This document shows, one piece after another, positions 18,360 through 27,305 of a stretch of 39,571 nucleotides of DNA. The notes beneath the pieces are model-generated. The model worked only from the letters and a program-made list of their open reading frames with translations, had not been told where the DNA came from and ran no database searches. Position numbers and translations under genes: made by a program. The stretch lies in contig JAAFJW010000010.1 in assembly GCA_013298995.1 (NCBI GenBank), positions 1-39,571 of the forward strand. The letters are read 5' to 3'. Numbering within the stretch: position 1 is the stretch's first letter; each line of letters opens with the position of its first letter. This DNA comes from Sphingobacteriales bacterium. GTDB lineage: Bacteria; Bacteroidota; Bacteroidia; Sphingobacteriales; Sphingobacteriaceae.

Positions 18360-19829
18360 TTAAAAATATTGAAATGGCATTTGGTACTGACCCACATTTT
18401 CGGCTACTGTTTTTCTCTTCTTTTTTATAGGTGTTATAATAGCGTTATTATCATTATTGGTTTGTTCTAAATTAGCCAAGCTATTTGATTCTAAATATGC
18501 CAAAATTTCTCCTTTTGATGTTGTATCTACAAGACTATGCTTGGTTTTCCAGGTACATCCTAATGCCGAAAAACCAGTATATTTTATTTTTTTGTTGGCT
18601 TGAGGTATGTACATTTCTTTTTCGGTTGCTAAATACAAGCTATCGTCTGAAACTGTACGTACCACCAAAGGCGAATGCGAGTTTATAATTACTTGACGAA
18701 GCGGGTTATTTTCATCAACCTCATATTCTGTATCGGTTGCTATTTCTTCTAACAGCCTAACCATTTGTTCTACTTTTTTTGGGTTTATTCCGTTTTCGGG
18801 CTCTTCTAAGCAAATTAAACTGCTGCTTAGGCTATCTTCTTTTATAATTGCTAAGCCCAAAAAACGCAATGTGCCGTCTGATAATGATTGTGCAGGCAAA
18901 ATCAAACCATCTTTAAATTTAATTTGTAAGGTTAATAAATCCCTTTTATCATCTTTATCAACATCAATTTCATCCACATTGCTTACCAGTTCTTTTAGCT
19001 TATTGGTAAGTGTTTGGTAAACATCGCCCTCTTTTTTCTCGCTATTTAACCTAAATAATGTTGCCGGTAAATTATTGCCACTAGCGGTTATTTCGGCATT
19101 TTTTACCTCATAAATAGAATTTGGTTGGCGCAGGGCACTGGGTTCAAATTGCAACATTACCCAATTACGCATTTCTTGGCGAACCAAAAAAGCCGTAGGC
19201 GATTCGGCTGTTACGGTTGATAACAGGGTTCGTGGCATTTTTTCGGCAATAAAATCGGTTGTACGCCCTTTATTACCATCTTGGTGAAGTTTTATTTTTT
19301 CGTTTTCGGTAGATATAAAAGGAATTTTTGTAGATCGTCGTCCTTCCAAAACAGAATTTAGCCATTCTTTTTTAAACTCAAAAAACAGACTGCTTTTAGT
19401 ATCTGTTTGGGTAAGGGGCAATAGTTCTTCTTTTATTATTTCAATGGGTTCTTTATCGCTATTTTCGTTGTTTAATTTAAGCTCAAGTATGTAGCGCAAG
19501 CTGGTAATAGTGGCTTTTGCCACTTGACCCAAATCATCAACGGTTTGTTTTGGTACCAACATATCCACCTCAAAATACATTTTATCGTAGTGATACTCTC
19601 CTGCTTTAAAAAATATATCTTTTATATTGGCATGTTTTTGATTTTCGCTACGGATAGATTTAGCTGCGTGTAAAATTGTGTTATCGGCTAGTTTTGATAA
19701 AAACAGTAAAGCATCAAAAAAATTAGATTTACCAATTGCATTTGCTCCTGCAATACAGGTAAATGGCCCAAAATATAAATTGGTTTCGAGCAAACTTTTA
19801 AAACCATTAATATGTATCCTTGTAACCAT
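18360..19829 (-). CDS. AAA15/AAA21-type OLD-like ABC ATPase
   Basis: HINGFKSLLETNLYFGPFTCIAGANAIGKSNFFDALLFLSKL Walker A; LSDGTLRFLGLAII signature; LICLEEPENGINP Walker B; QVIINSHSPLVV. Confidence 0.9.
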   Translation of the reverse strand: MVTRIHINGFKSLLETNLYFGPFTCIAGANAIGKSNFFDALLFLSKLADNTILHAAKSIRSENQKHANIKDIFFKAGEYHYDKMYFEVDMLVPKQTVDDLGQVAKATITSLRYILELKLNNENSDKEPIEIIKEELLPLTQTDTKSSLFFEFKKEWLNSVLEGRRSTKIPFISTENEKIKLHQDGNKGRTTDFIAEKMPRTLLSTVTAESPTAFLVRQEMRNWVMLQFEPSALRQPNSIYEVKNAEITASGNNLPATLFRLNSEKKEGDVYQTLTNKLKELVSNVDEIDVDKDDKRDLLTLQIKFKDGLILPAQSLSDGTLRFLGLAIIKEDSLSSSLICLEEPENGINPKKVEQMVRLLEEIATDTEYEVDENNPLRQVIINSHSPLVVRTVSDDSLYLATEKEMYIPQANKKIKYTGFSALGCTWKTKHSLVDTTSKGEILAYLESNSLANLEQTNNDNNAIITPIKKKRKTVAENVGQYQMPFQYF

Positions 19830-19919
19830 AAGTTAAACTCGGTTAATTATTTTTTATTTTTTTGTAATTTTTACCCAATGTAACACAATTTTTATAAAAA
19901 ATGCCCTTAGCAAGCAACC

Positions 19920-20696
19920 CTACCCTCCTTTTATTCCTTTTACAAAAGCATCAATATGTGCCAAATAATCATCTTTACCTGCCAATGTTTTCACAAATGC
20001 ACTGCCTACAATAGCACCATTGGCATATTGGTTGGCTCGGGTAAAGCTGGCATTATCAGATATACCAAAACCTATAATTAGTTTATTTTTAAGGTTCATA
20101 TCTTTAACACGCTGGTAATAAGCACTTATATCGTCCGATACGTTTAGGCTTTTGCCCGTAGTGGCCGATGAAGATAGCATATAAATAAAGCCATTAGATA
20201 GTTCATCTATTTTTCTGATTCTAGCTTCGGAGGTTTGCGGGGTAATTAAAAATATGTTGCTTAACCCATTATCTTCAAAATAGGGTTTATAAAACTCCTC
20301 GTATTCCTGTAGCGGTAAATCGGGTACAATAATGCCATTAACTCCTACCTCGGCGGCTTTTTTACAAAAATTTTGTACCCCGTATTGCAGCATTGGGTTG
20401 GCGTATCCCATTAATAAAACAGGTATTTTTACGCTTGGGCGGAGGTTTTTTAACTGCTCAAATAAAACGTTTAATGTCATCCCGTTGGCAATGGCTTCTT
20501 CGGAGCTTTTTTGAATTACAGGGCCATCGGCCAAGGGGTCCGAGTATGGGAAACCTATTTCCAAAAAATCGGCACCAGCTACTTCTAAGGCTTGGGCAAT
20601 GGGTAAAGTGGCCTCTAATTTTGGGTAGCCTGCTGTGTAATAAACAGATAATATATTGCTTTGCTTACGCTGAAAAAGTTGTTGGAGTGTGTTCAT
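19920..20696 (-). CDS. trpA: Tryptophan synthase alpha subunit
   Basis: ADFLEIGFPYSDPLADGPVIQKSSEEAIANG; GVNGIIVPDLPLQEYEEF; IIGFGIS. Confidence 0.97.
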   Translation of the reverse strand: MNTLQQLFQRKQSNILSVYYTAGYPKLEATLPIAQALEVAGADFLEIGFPYSDPLADGPVIQKSSEEAIANGMTLNVLFEQLKNLRPSVKIPVLLMGYANPMLQYGVQNFCKKAAEVGVNGIIVPDLPLQEYEEFYKPYFEDNGLSNIFLITPQTSEARIRKIDELSNGFIYMLSSSATTGKSLNVSDDISAYYQRVKDMNLKNKLIIGFGISDNASFTRANQYANGAIVGSAFVKTLAGKDDYLAHIDAFVKGIKGG

Positions 20697-21877
20697 TACA
20701 GTTTAAAATAAGTCATAAAAGTATCTAAATCTTTATCGCCCCTGCCTGATAGGCAAATAACTGCTACATCATCTTTTTTAAAAGCAATGTTTTCTAATGC
20801 AGCTAAAGCATGGCCAGTTTCTATGGCAGGAATAATGCCTTCTAATTTGCTACAAAGCATACAGGCTTGCATGGCTTGGTCATCGGTAATGGCTACATAG
20901 TTTACCCGTTTTACTTTGTGTAAGTGTGCGTGTTGTGGGCCTATGCCTGGGTAATCTAAACCTGCCGAAATAGAGTAAGGTTCAATAACTTGGCCATCAT
21001 CTGTTTGCATTAAAATGGTGCGAGAACCGTGTAAAACCCCTTCCCTACCCAATATTGATGTTGCTGCCGAGTGGCCCGAGTTTACGCCCAAGCCTGCTGC
21101 CTCGGCGGCTATTAATTGTACGTTTTCATCATCCAAAAAATGGTAAAACATGCCCATTGCATTGCTGCCACCACCTACACAGGCCAGTACATAATCTGGT
21201 TGGGAAGTGCCCGTTTGTGAAAATAATTGTGTTTTAGTTTCTTCGGATATGATGGATTGAAAAAGGGAAACCATCTCAGGATATGGGTGTGGCCCTACCA
21301 CGCTACCAATAATATAATGGGTATCTACTGGGTTGTTTATCCAATCTCGCATGGCTTCGTTGGTGGCATCTTTTAGGGTTTTACTGCCCGATGTGGCGGG
21401 TATAACCGTGGCACCCATCATTTTCATACGGGCTACATTGGGTGCTTGGCGTTTTATATCCACCTCGCCCATATAAATTACACATTCTAAACCTTTTAAT
21501 GCACAAACGGTTGCGGTTGCTACACCGTGTTGGCCTGCACCAGTTTCGGCAATAATGCGTTTTTTACCCAAGCGTTCGGCCAAAATAATTTGCCCAATGG
21601 TGTTGTTAATTTTATGTGCACCAGTATGGTTTAAATCTTCGCGTTTTAAGTAAATTGTAGCACCGTAACGCTTCGACAATCGTTCGGCGTGATACAAAGG
21701 CGAAGGCCTGCCTACATAATTTTTAAGCAAATCTTTGTATTCGGCCTGAAAAACAGGTTGATTTATTATAGATAAATAGCTATTGCGTAAATCTTCAATA
21801 TTGGGGTATAACATTTCGGGTATGTAAGCACCTCCAAAATCGCCATAATACCCTTTTTCGTTAATTCTATATTTCAT
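20696..21877 (-). CDS. trpB: Tryptophan synthase beta subunit
   Basis: GRPSPLYHAERLSKRYGATIYLKREDLNHTGAHKINNTIGQ; GAGQHGVATATVCAL; GGGSNAMGMF. Confidence 0.98.
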   Translation of the reverse strand: MKYRINEKGYYGDFGGAYIPEMLYPNIEDLRNSYLSIINQPVFQAEYKDLLKNYVGRPSPLYHAERLSKRYGATIYLKREDLNHTGAHKINNTIGQIILAERLGKKRIIAETGAGQHGVATATVCALKGLECVIYMGEVDIKRQAPNVARMKMMGATVIPATSGSKTLKDATNEAMRDWINNPVDTHYIIGSVVGPHPYPEMVSLFQSIISEETKTQLFSQTGTSQPDYVLACVGGGSNAMGMFYHFLDDENVQLIAAEAAGLGVNSGHSAATSILGREGVLHGSRTILMQTDDGQVIEPYSISAGLDYPGIGPQHAHLHKVKRVNYVAITDDQAMQACMLCSKLEGIIPAIETGHALAALENIAFKKDDVAVICLSGRGDKDLDTFMTYFKL

Positions 21878-22523
21878 TGTTTTTTAAATAAAAAAATGCT
21901 TTTTCTAATTTTATTGTATCTTTTATGCCAGGTTGGGTTTCAAATTTTGAATTCAAATCGACCCCAAAAAGCTGCGGATGTTTGATATTTTTAATCTCGG
22001 CTAAGTTATCTAAACTTATGCCACCGCTCAAAAAAAACGGAATATTTAATTTATACTTACTTAACAATTGCCAGTTAAATTGTTTGCCACTACCGCCATG
22101 TATTTCGGTTTTGGTATCCCACAAAAAATAATCTACCACGTTTTGGTAAGCCACTAACTGTTCCCAATCAAAATCATCGGCTATGCCAAAAGCTTTTATT
22201 AGGGTTAGCCCCGATGCTTTTATGGTGGCACAAAATGTAGGCGATTCGTTACCATGAAGTTGTACAGCCTGCATCCCATATAAATGGGCAAATTCTATTA
22301 CTTCGGCTTCGGTAGCGTTTACAAAAACCCCTGTTTTTATAGTTTGCTTAGGTATTGATGCTAGTACGGATTTATCAAAATCTAAACCTACAAAGCGTTT
22401 GCTTGGTGGATAAAAAATAAAACCCATAAAATCGGGTTGCAAGGCGTTTAAGTGCGCTATATTATCGGCATATTTCATGCCACAAACTTTTATTTTTAAG
22501 GGAATTGATGTTGGTTTTTGCAT
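21867..22523 (-). CDS. trpF: Phosphoribosylanthranilate isomerase
   Basis: KVCGMKYADNIAHL; MGFIFYPPSKRFVG; VQLHGNE; FLSGGISLDN. Confidence 0.95.
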   Translation of the reverse strand: MQKPTSIPLKIKVCGMKYADNIAHLNALQPDFMGFIFYPPSKRFVGLDFDKSVLASIPKQTIKTGVFVNATEAEVIEFAHLYGMQAVQLHGNESPTFCATIKASGLTLIKAFGIADDFDWEQLVAYQNVVDYFLWDTKTEIHGGSGKQFNWQLLSKYKLNIPFFLSGGISLDNLAEIKNIKHPQLFGVDLNSKFETQPGIKDTIKLEKAFFYLKNNEI

Positions 22524-22580
22524 TATATTTTAGGTTTTGAGAGGATTAAGCTAATATAGTTTGCATACTTAATCAGCCTA

Positions 22581-23573
22581 TTACCTACTTAATTTTTTAA
22601 TTTCTTTGTCTAAATCAGATACGTATTTTTTATCCTGTATAATCCTAAATTGCTCATATTCTAAATACGCTTTTTCAACAGCTTGTTCGTGGGTAATATT
22701 CCCTGCATTGGGTAAAATATCCAAACTATTACTATCCAAAAATTTATTGGTTCGTTCTAACCAATCTTTCATATTCATCACTTGATTTCTTCGGGCACTA
22801 AACTCGGCTAAATCCAAAAAAGCACTCACCAATAAATTTAAGTCGCCAATTTCATTTTCGGCTAAATAATTTTTAGCAATACTTACATCGCTTTTCAATA
22901 TTTTACCTTCTGGCGAGTTTTTCCAAGATGTTAAACCCATAAAATCTTTAGATTTATCTACCCTATCATATATTAGTTCGGCAACTGTTTTACCTGTAAT
23001 GGCAAAATGTAGTTTGTTTTGCACCATTTTATAAAATAGTTTGGTTTCATGTGAATTTTTATTGTAGTCGGCACTGCATTGTTCAAAAATATCTCCTAGC
23101 TTTTGATATAATCTACGTTCGCTATTTCGTATTTCTCTAATACGCTCCAATAGTTCATCAAAATAATCATTTCCAAAGGGTTTACCGTTTTTAAGCATTT
23201 CATCGTTTAATACAAAACCCTTTATGATAAATTCTTTTAAGGTTTGAGTAGACCAAATTCTAAATTGAGTAGCCTGTTTTGAGTTTACACGGTAGCCTAC
23301 GGCTATAATTGCATCGAGGTTGTAAAACTCAATATTTCTTTTTACTTGTCTGGCACCTTCTTTTTGAACAGTTTCCAAAATGGAAGTAGTTGCTTGTTGT
23401 TGCAATTCGCCTGTGTCATAAATATTTGCCAAATGTTTACTTATCGCAGGCACCTCTACGCCAAACAATGTTGCAATATCCTTTTGACTTAACCAAAAGT
23501 TTTCATTTTGGTAAGTAACATTTATATTCACGTTACCTGTTTCGTTGCTATAAAATATTATTTTATTCTCCAT
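22581..23573 (-). CDS. RhuM family protein
   Basis: FYSNETGNVNINVTYQNENFWLSQKDIATLFGVEVPAISKHLANIYDTGEL; KRNIEFYNLDAIIAVGYRVNSKQATQFRIWST. Confidence 0.92.
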   Translation of the reverse strand: MENKIIFYSNETGNVNINVTYQNENFWLSQKDIATLFGVEVPAISKHLANIYDTGELQQQATTSILETVQKEGARQVKRNIEFYNLDAIIAVGYRVNSKQATQFRIWSTQTLKEFIIKGFVLNDEMLKNGKPFGNDYFDELLERIREIRNSERRLYQKLGDIFEQCSADYNKNSHETKLFYKMVQNKLHFAITGKTVAELIYDRVDKSKDFMGLTSWKNSPEGKILKSDVSIAKNYLAENEIGDLNLLVSAFLDLAEFSARRNQVMNMKDWLERTNKFLDSNSLDILPNAGNITHEQAVEKAYLEYEQFRIIQDKKYVSDLDKEIKKLSR

Positions 23574-23616
23574 TATTACGCCAATTATATGGCTTTCGCC
23601 GATTAATTACACCTTA

Positions 23617-24609
23617 CTACACCGCCAATAAATTATCAAAACTCTGTTTTGCTTTGCCATTTAACAAGGCTTCTTCGGCAATATAAAAACAATCGGCAAA
23701 GGTTTTTTCTTTTTCTATGGTTTGTATGGCTAATGCGGCATTGCACAATACTACGTTTGTTTGTTGCGATGTGGCTTTATTGTTTAGTACCGAAGTAAAT
23801 ATTTGTGCGCCTTGGGCTACGGTGCTACCACCTGCAATGCTGGCGGCATTTATTTTATCAAAACCTAAATCATCTATGCTGTAAATTTGCTCGCCACGGT
23901 TGCTAAAAGTTTTAAAATCGCAAGTCATAGATACTTCATCGTACCCATCTAAAGCATGTACAATGGTGTAGTTTTTATTGCTTTGTTGGTATAAATAGGC
24001 ATATAGGCGGGCTAACTCTAAACTAAATACGCCTACCATTTGGTTTTGTGGTTGCAGAGGGTTTACCATAGGCCCTAGCATATTAAAAAATGTTTTTACG
24101 CCCAATTCTTTACGTATGGGGGCAACGGTTTTCATGGCTGGGTGAAAAAGTGGTGCGTGTAAAAAGCATATACCCGCTTGGGTAAGGCTTTGGTTTAACA
24201 CGGCTTCATCATTAGTAAATTTATAGCCCAAATATTCCATTACGTTTGATGAGCCACAGCCTGATGATACCCCGTAATTACCGTGTTTGGCCACTTTATA
24301 GCCTGCACCAGCCACCACAAACGATGCCAAGGTGGAGATATTAAAAGTATCTTTACCATCGCCACCTGTACCGCATAAATCAATTAAATTATAATCTTTA
24401 GCTAAATTTAGGGGCAAGCAAAGTGCTAGCATGGCTTCTCTAAAGCCTGATAATTCTTCAACGGTAATGGTGCGCATACAATAGGCGGTCATAAACGCTG
24501 CTACCTGTGCGGTGTTAAATTTACCTTCGGCAATTTGGGTTAAAATTTCTTTAGACTGGCTTGCGCTAAAGGTTTTTTGACTAAATAAATGGTTTAAAAT
24601 ATCTTTCAT
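23617..24609 (-). CDS. trpD: Anthranilate phosphoribosyltransferase
   Basis: DLCGTGGDGKDTFNISTLASFVVAGAGYKVAKHGNYGVSSGCGSSNVMEYLG; HALDGYDEVS. Confidence 0.97.
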   Translation of the reverse strand: MKDILNHLFSQKTFSASQSKEILTQIAEGKFNTAQVAAFMTAYCMRTITVEELSGFREAMLALCLPLNLAKDYNLIDLCGTGGDGKDTFNISTLASFVVAGAGYKVAKHGNYGVSSGCGSSNVMEYLGYKFTNDEAVLNQSLTQAGICFLHAPLFHPAMKTVAPIRKELGVKTFFNMLGPMVNPLQPQNQMVGVFSLELARLYAYLYQQSNKNYTIVHALDGYDEVSMTCDFKTFSNRGEQIYSIDDLGFDKINAASIAGGSTVAQGAQIFTSVLNNKATSQQTNVVLCNAALAIQTIEKEKTFADCFYIAEEALLNGKAKQSFDNLLAV

Positions 24610-24634
24610 TTTATTGATTTTGTAGTAAATAAAA

Positions 24635-24658
24635 AAGGGTAACCTACTGGCAACCCTT
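24635..24658 (-). terminator. Attenuator-type intrinsic terminator in the trp leader
   Basis: Minus-strand AAGGGTTGCC-AGTA-GGTTACCCTT followed by a T run, ending about 22 nt before the trpD ATG. Confidence 0.82.
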
Positions 24659-24690
24659 CTTTTATATAAAATTAAAATACACGGTTTAGC

Positions 24691-24741
24691 CTACAATTTA
24701 ATGCAAAGCCACCAACTTATATTTGTATAATTTATTTTCAT
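24691..24741 (-). CDS. trpL: trp operon leader peptide MKINYTNISWWLCIKL
   Basis: 17-codon ORF with tandem TGG TGG (24709-24714) followed by antiterminator-capable GGCTAAACC and a terminator hairpin, upstream of trpD. Confidence 0.85.
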   Translation of the reverse strand: MKINYTNISWWLCIKL

Positions 24742-24846
24742 TTTTTGTAATGCAAATATGGTATATTTTTTGAGAATAGAAAAAGGGAAATAATTTTAAT
24801 TCACCTTAGCCACCAACTAAAAACGAGATAACCCACGGTTTCAACC

Positions 24847-25410
24847 CTAGGCTTCGCCCCACCTTTGCGAAACGTTTTCAAAACCTGCTAAATCCAACAC
24901 ACGGTTTACCACCGTTTCTGCAAGTTGGGTTATGGTACTTGGTTTATGGTAAAATGAAGGTACGGCAGGGCAAATAATTCCACCAGCTTCGGTAATGGTT
25001 TTCATGTTATTAATATGGATAAGATTTAGTGGTGTTTCGCGGGCTACTAAAATAAGCCTACGGCGTTCTTTCAATATAACATCGGCTGCTCGGGTAAGTA
25101 AATCGTCCGATAAGCCACTAGCAATACGGCCTAGTGTACCCATAGAACAGGGTATCACAATCATGGTATCAAACTGTGCCGAGCCTGATGCAAATGGTGC
25201 CATAAAATCATTTTTATCGTAAAATTTAAAACCTATGTTTTCATAACTACTATCCTCGAGTTCGTAACGCCATACATCTTTGGCATTATCCGACATTATT
25301 ACACCTACCTCTTGCACTTGGCTAGTTAATATTTTTAACTTATCGAGCAATATTTTTGCATAAATAGCACCGCTGGCACCTGTGATGGCTATGATAACTT
25401 TTTTTGACTT
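24847..25410 (-). CDS. ubiX: UbiX-family flavin prenyltransferase (start placed at MKSKKVIIAITGASGAIYAK; track start is 25428)
   Basis: IAITGASGAIYAKILLDKL; PCSMGTLGRIASGLSDDLLTRAADVILKERRRLILVARETPLN. Confidence 0.93.
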   Translation of the reverse strand, partial: KSKKVIIAITGASGAIYAKILLDKLKILTSQVQEVGVIMSDNAKDVWRYELEDSSYENIGFKFYDKNDFMAPFASGSAQFDTMIVIPCSMGTLGRIASGLSDDLLTRAADVILKERRRLILVARETPLNLIHINNMKTITEAGGIICPAVPSFYHKPSTITQLAETVVNRVLDLAGFENVSQRWGEA

Positions 25411-25454
25411 CATAAAATCAATAACCAATAAAGTGAAAATTTGTTTATAAAAAA

Positions 25455-25481
25455 AGGGCCGAATAACAAGTATTCGACCCT
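25455..25481 (-). terminator. Intrinsic terminator hairpin upstream of ubiX
   Basis: Minus strand AGGGTCGAATA-CTTGT-TATTCGGCCCT (11 pairs, one G-T) followed by seven T. Confidence 0.8.
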
Positions 25482-25521
25482 ACATCTACCTATGAAAAAC
25501 ATGCCCTTTGAGAGGGCACTA

Positions 25522-25529
25522 CAAATATA
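25522..25529 (-). promoter_or_regulatory. Bacteroidota -7 box TATATTTG preceding a short leader/sRNA candidate
   Basis: Exact TAnnTTTG match on the minus strand about 40 nt upstream of the terminator. Confidence 0.5.
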
Positions 25530-25699
25530 GAATTAATTTAATTGTTTAAACAAATAAATTTTAAAATATTTATAATAAATATTTTTTAGCCGTATAATAA
25601 GCTATTAAAATCAATATTATCAAATACTTATACAAAAAAAACCTAGGCTTAACAATTTGTTTAAATAAATTTAATCGTTTCAAATTACAGAAAGGTTTG

Positions 25700-25707
25700 T
25701 ATTTTTG
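25700..25707 (+). promoter_or_regulatory. Bacteroidota -7 box TATTTTTG for asnS
   Basis: Matches TAnnTTTG 26 nt upstream of the likely asnS ATG. Confidence 0.5.
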
Positions 25708-25733
25708 AACTTAAATAATTCGAATATTTGCAG

Positions 25734-27170
25734 ATGATTAAAAGAAATAAGATAAAAAATTTATTAGTTGAGAGTGAATACGGTAAAAAAGTTACCGTAA
25801 TGGGTTGGGTAAAAACTTTTAGAAACAACCGCTTTGTGGCATTAAGCGATGGAAGCTGTATGCAAAATATTCAAATCGTATTGGATTACGAAAACTTACC
25901 CGATACCCTACTTAAAAGAATTACTACAGGCTGTAGCATAAGTGTTACTGGCCTACTTGTACAATCGATAGGTAAAGGACAAAATGTAGAAATAAATGCC
26001 GAAACCGTAGAAATACTGGGCGATTGCGATGCCGAAAAATTTCCACTACAGCCCAAAAAACATAGCCTCGAGTTTTTAAGAGAAAACGCCCATTTACGTT
26101 TTAGAACCAATACATTTAATGCAGTATTTAAAATAAGACATGTATTGGCCTTTGCCGTACACGATTTTTTTAACAAGCGTGGCTTTGTATATATGCACAC
26201 GCCTATTGTAACCGCATCCGATGCCGAGGGTGCAGGCGAAATGTTTAAGGTTACCACGCTCGATTTTGATAATACTCCACGTACCGAAACGGGAGAGGTA
26301 AATTTTAAAGAAGATTTTTTTGGCCGAGCGGCAAACCTTACCGTATCGGGCCAGTTAGAAGCCGAACTTGGTGCGATGGCACTGGGCGAGGTTTATACCT
26401 TTGGCCCCACCTTTAGGGCCGAAAACTCAAATACAACCCGCCACCTTGCCGAGTTTTGGATGATTGAACCCGAGGTGGCTTTCGCCGATTTAGAAGATAA
26501 CATGAACCTAGCCGAAGATTTGCTAAAATATGTTATCCAATATGCCATTACACAGTGTGGCGATGAAATTGAGTTCCTAAAAAATCGCTTGCTAGAAGAA
26601 GAAAAAAATAAACCACAGGCCGAGCGTAGCGAGCTAGATTTATTACAAAAACTACAATTTTGTTTAGATAATGATTTTGAAAGGCTAACCTATACCGAAG
26701 CTATTGATATATTAAAAGCATCAAAACCCAATCAAAAAAAACAATTCAAATATATTATTGATGGCTGGGGCGCCGATTTACAAAGCGAACACGAACGCTT
26801 TTTGGTGGAAAAACATTTTAAAAAGCCTGTTATACTTACCGATTATCCCAAAGAAATAAAATCATTTTACATGCGCCAAAATGAAGATGGCAAAACGGTA
26901 AGGGCTATGGATATACTGTTTCCTGGTATTGGCGAAATTATAGGTGGCTCGCAAAGGGAAGAACGCTTAGATATGCTTATTAACAGAATGAACGAGATGA
27001 ATATCCCGCAAGACGAATTATACTGGTACCTTGATTTACGGAAATTTGGCACCGCTCCTCATGCTGGCTTTGGGCTAGGTTTTGAAAGATTGGTGCTATT
27101 TGTAACCGGGATGACAAATATTAGGGACGTGATACCGTTTCCTAGGTTTCCAAAAAATGCGGAGTTTTAA
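25734..27170 (+). CDS. asnS: Asparagine-tRNA ligase (start [11 protein letters not shown]; track start 25728)
   Basis: [90 protein letters not shown]. Confidence 0.97.
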   Translation: MIKRNKIKNLLVESEYGKKVTVMGWVKTFRNNRFVALSDGSCMQNIQIVLDYENLPDTLLKRITTGCSISVTGLLVQSIGKGQNVEINAETVEILGDCDAEKFPLQPKKHSLEFLRENAHLRFRTNTFNAVFKIRHVLAFAVHDFFNKRGFVYMHTPIVTASDAEGAGEMFKVTTLDFDNTPRTETGEVNFKEDFFGRAANLTVSGQLEAELGAMALGEVYTFGPTFRAENSNTTRHLAEFWMIEPEVAFADLEDNMNLAEDLLKYVIQYAITQCGDEIEFLKNRLLEEEKNKPQAERSELDLLQKLQFCLDNDFERLTYTEAIDILKASKPNQKKQFKYIIDGWGADLQSEHERFLVEKHFKKPVILTDYPKEIKSFYMRQNEDGKTVRAMDILFPGIGEIIGGSQREERLDMLINRMNEMNIPQDELYWYLDLRKFGTAPHAGFGLGFERLVLFVTGMTNIRDVIPFPRFPKNAEF

Positions 27171-27305
27171 ATTATTTTAATAAGGTTGGTAACACCCTAA
27201 ATCGATTAAAAATATATAAACCCAAAAGCCATATAATTTAGGCCATTGCTAATTTAATTGTGAAAGCTAAAATTATTATTCTTTATTTGCGTAAAATTCA
27301 ATTTG

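Noticed and set aside
24780-24846. Second AGTTGGTGGCT copy upstream of the trp leader as a second leader peptide
   Set aside because: The 11-nt motif recurs but no ATG opens a short ORF through it; probably a chance or vestigial duplication.
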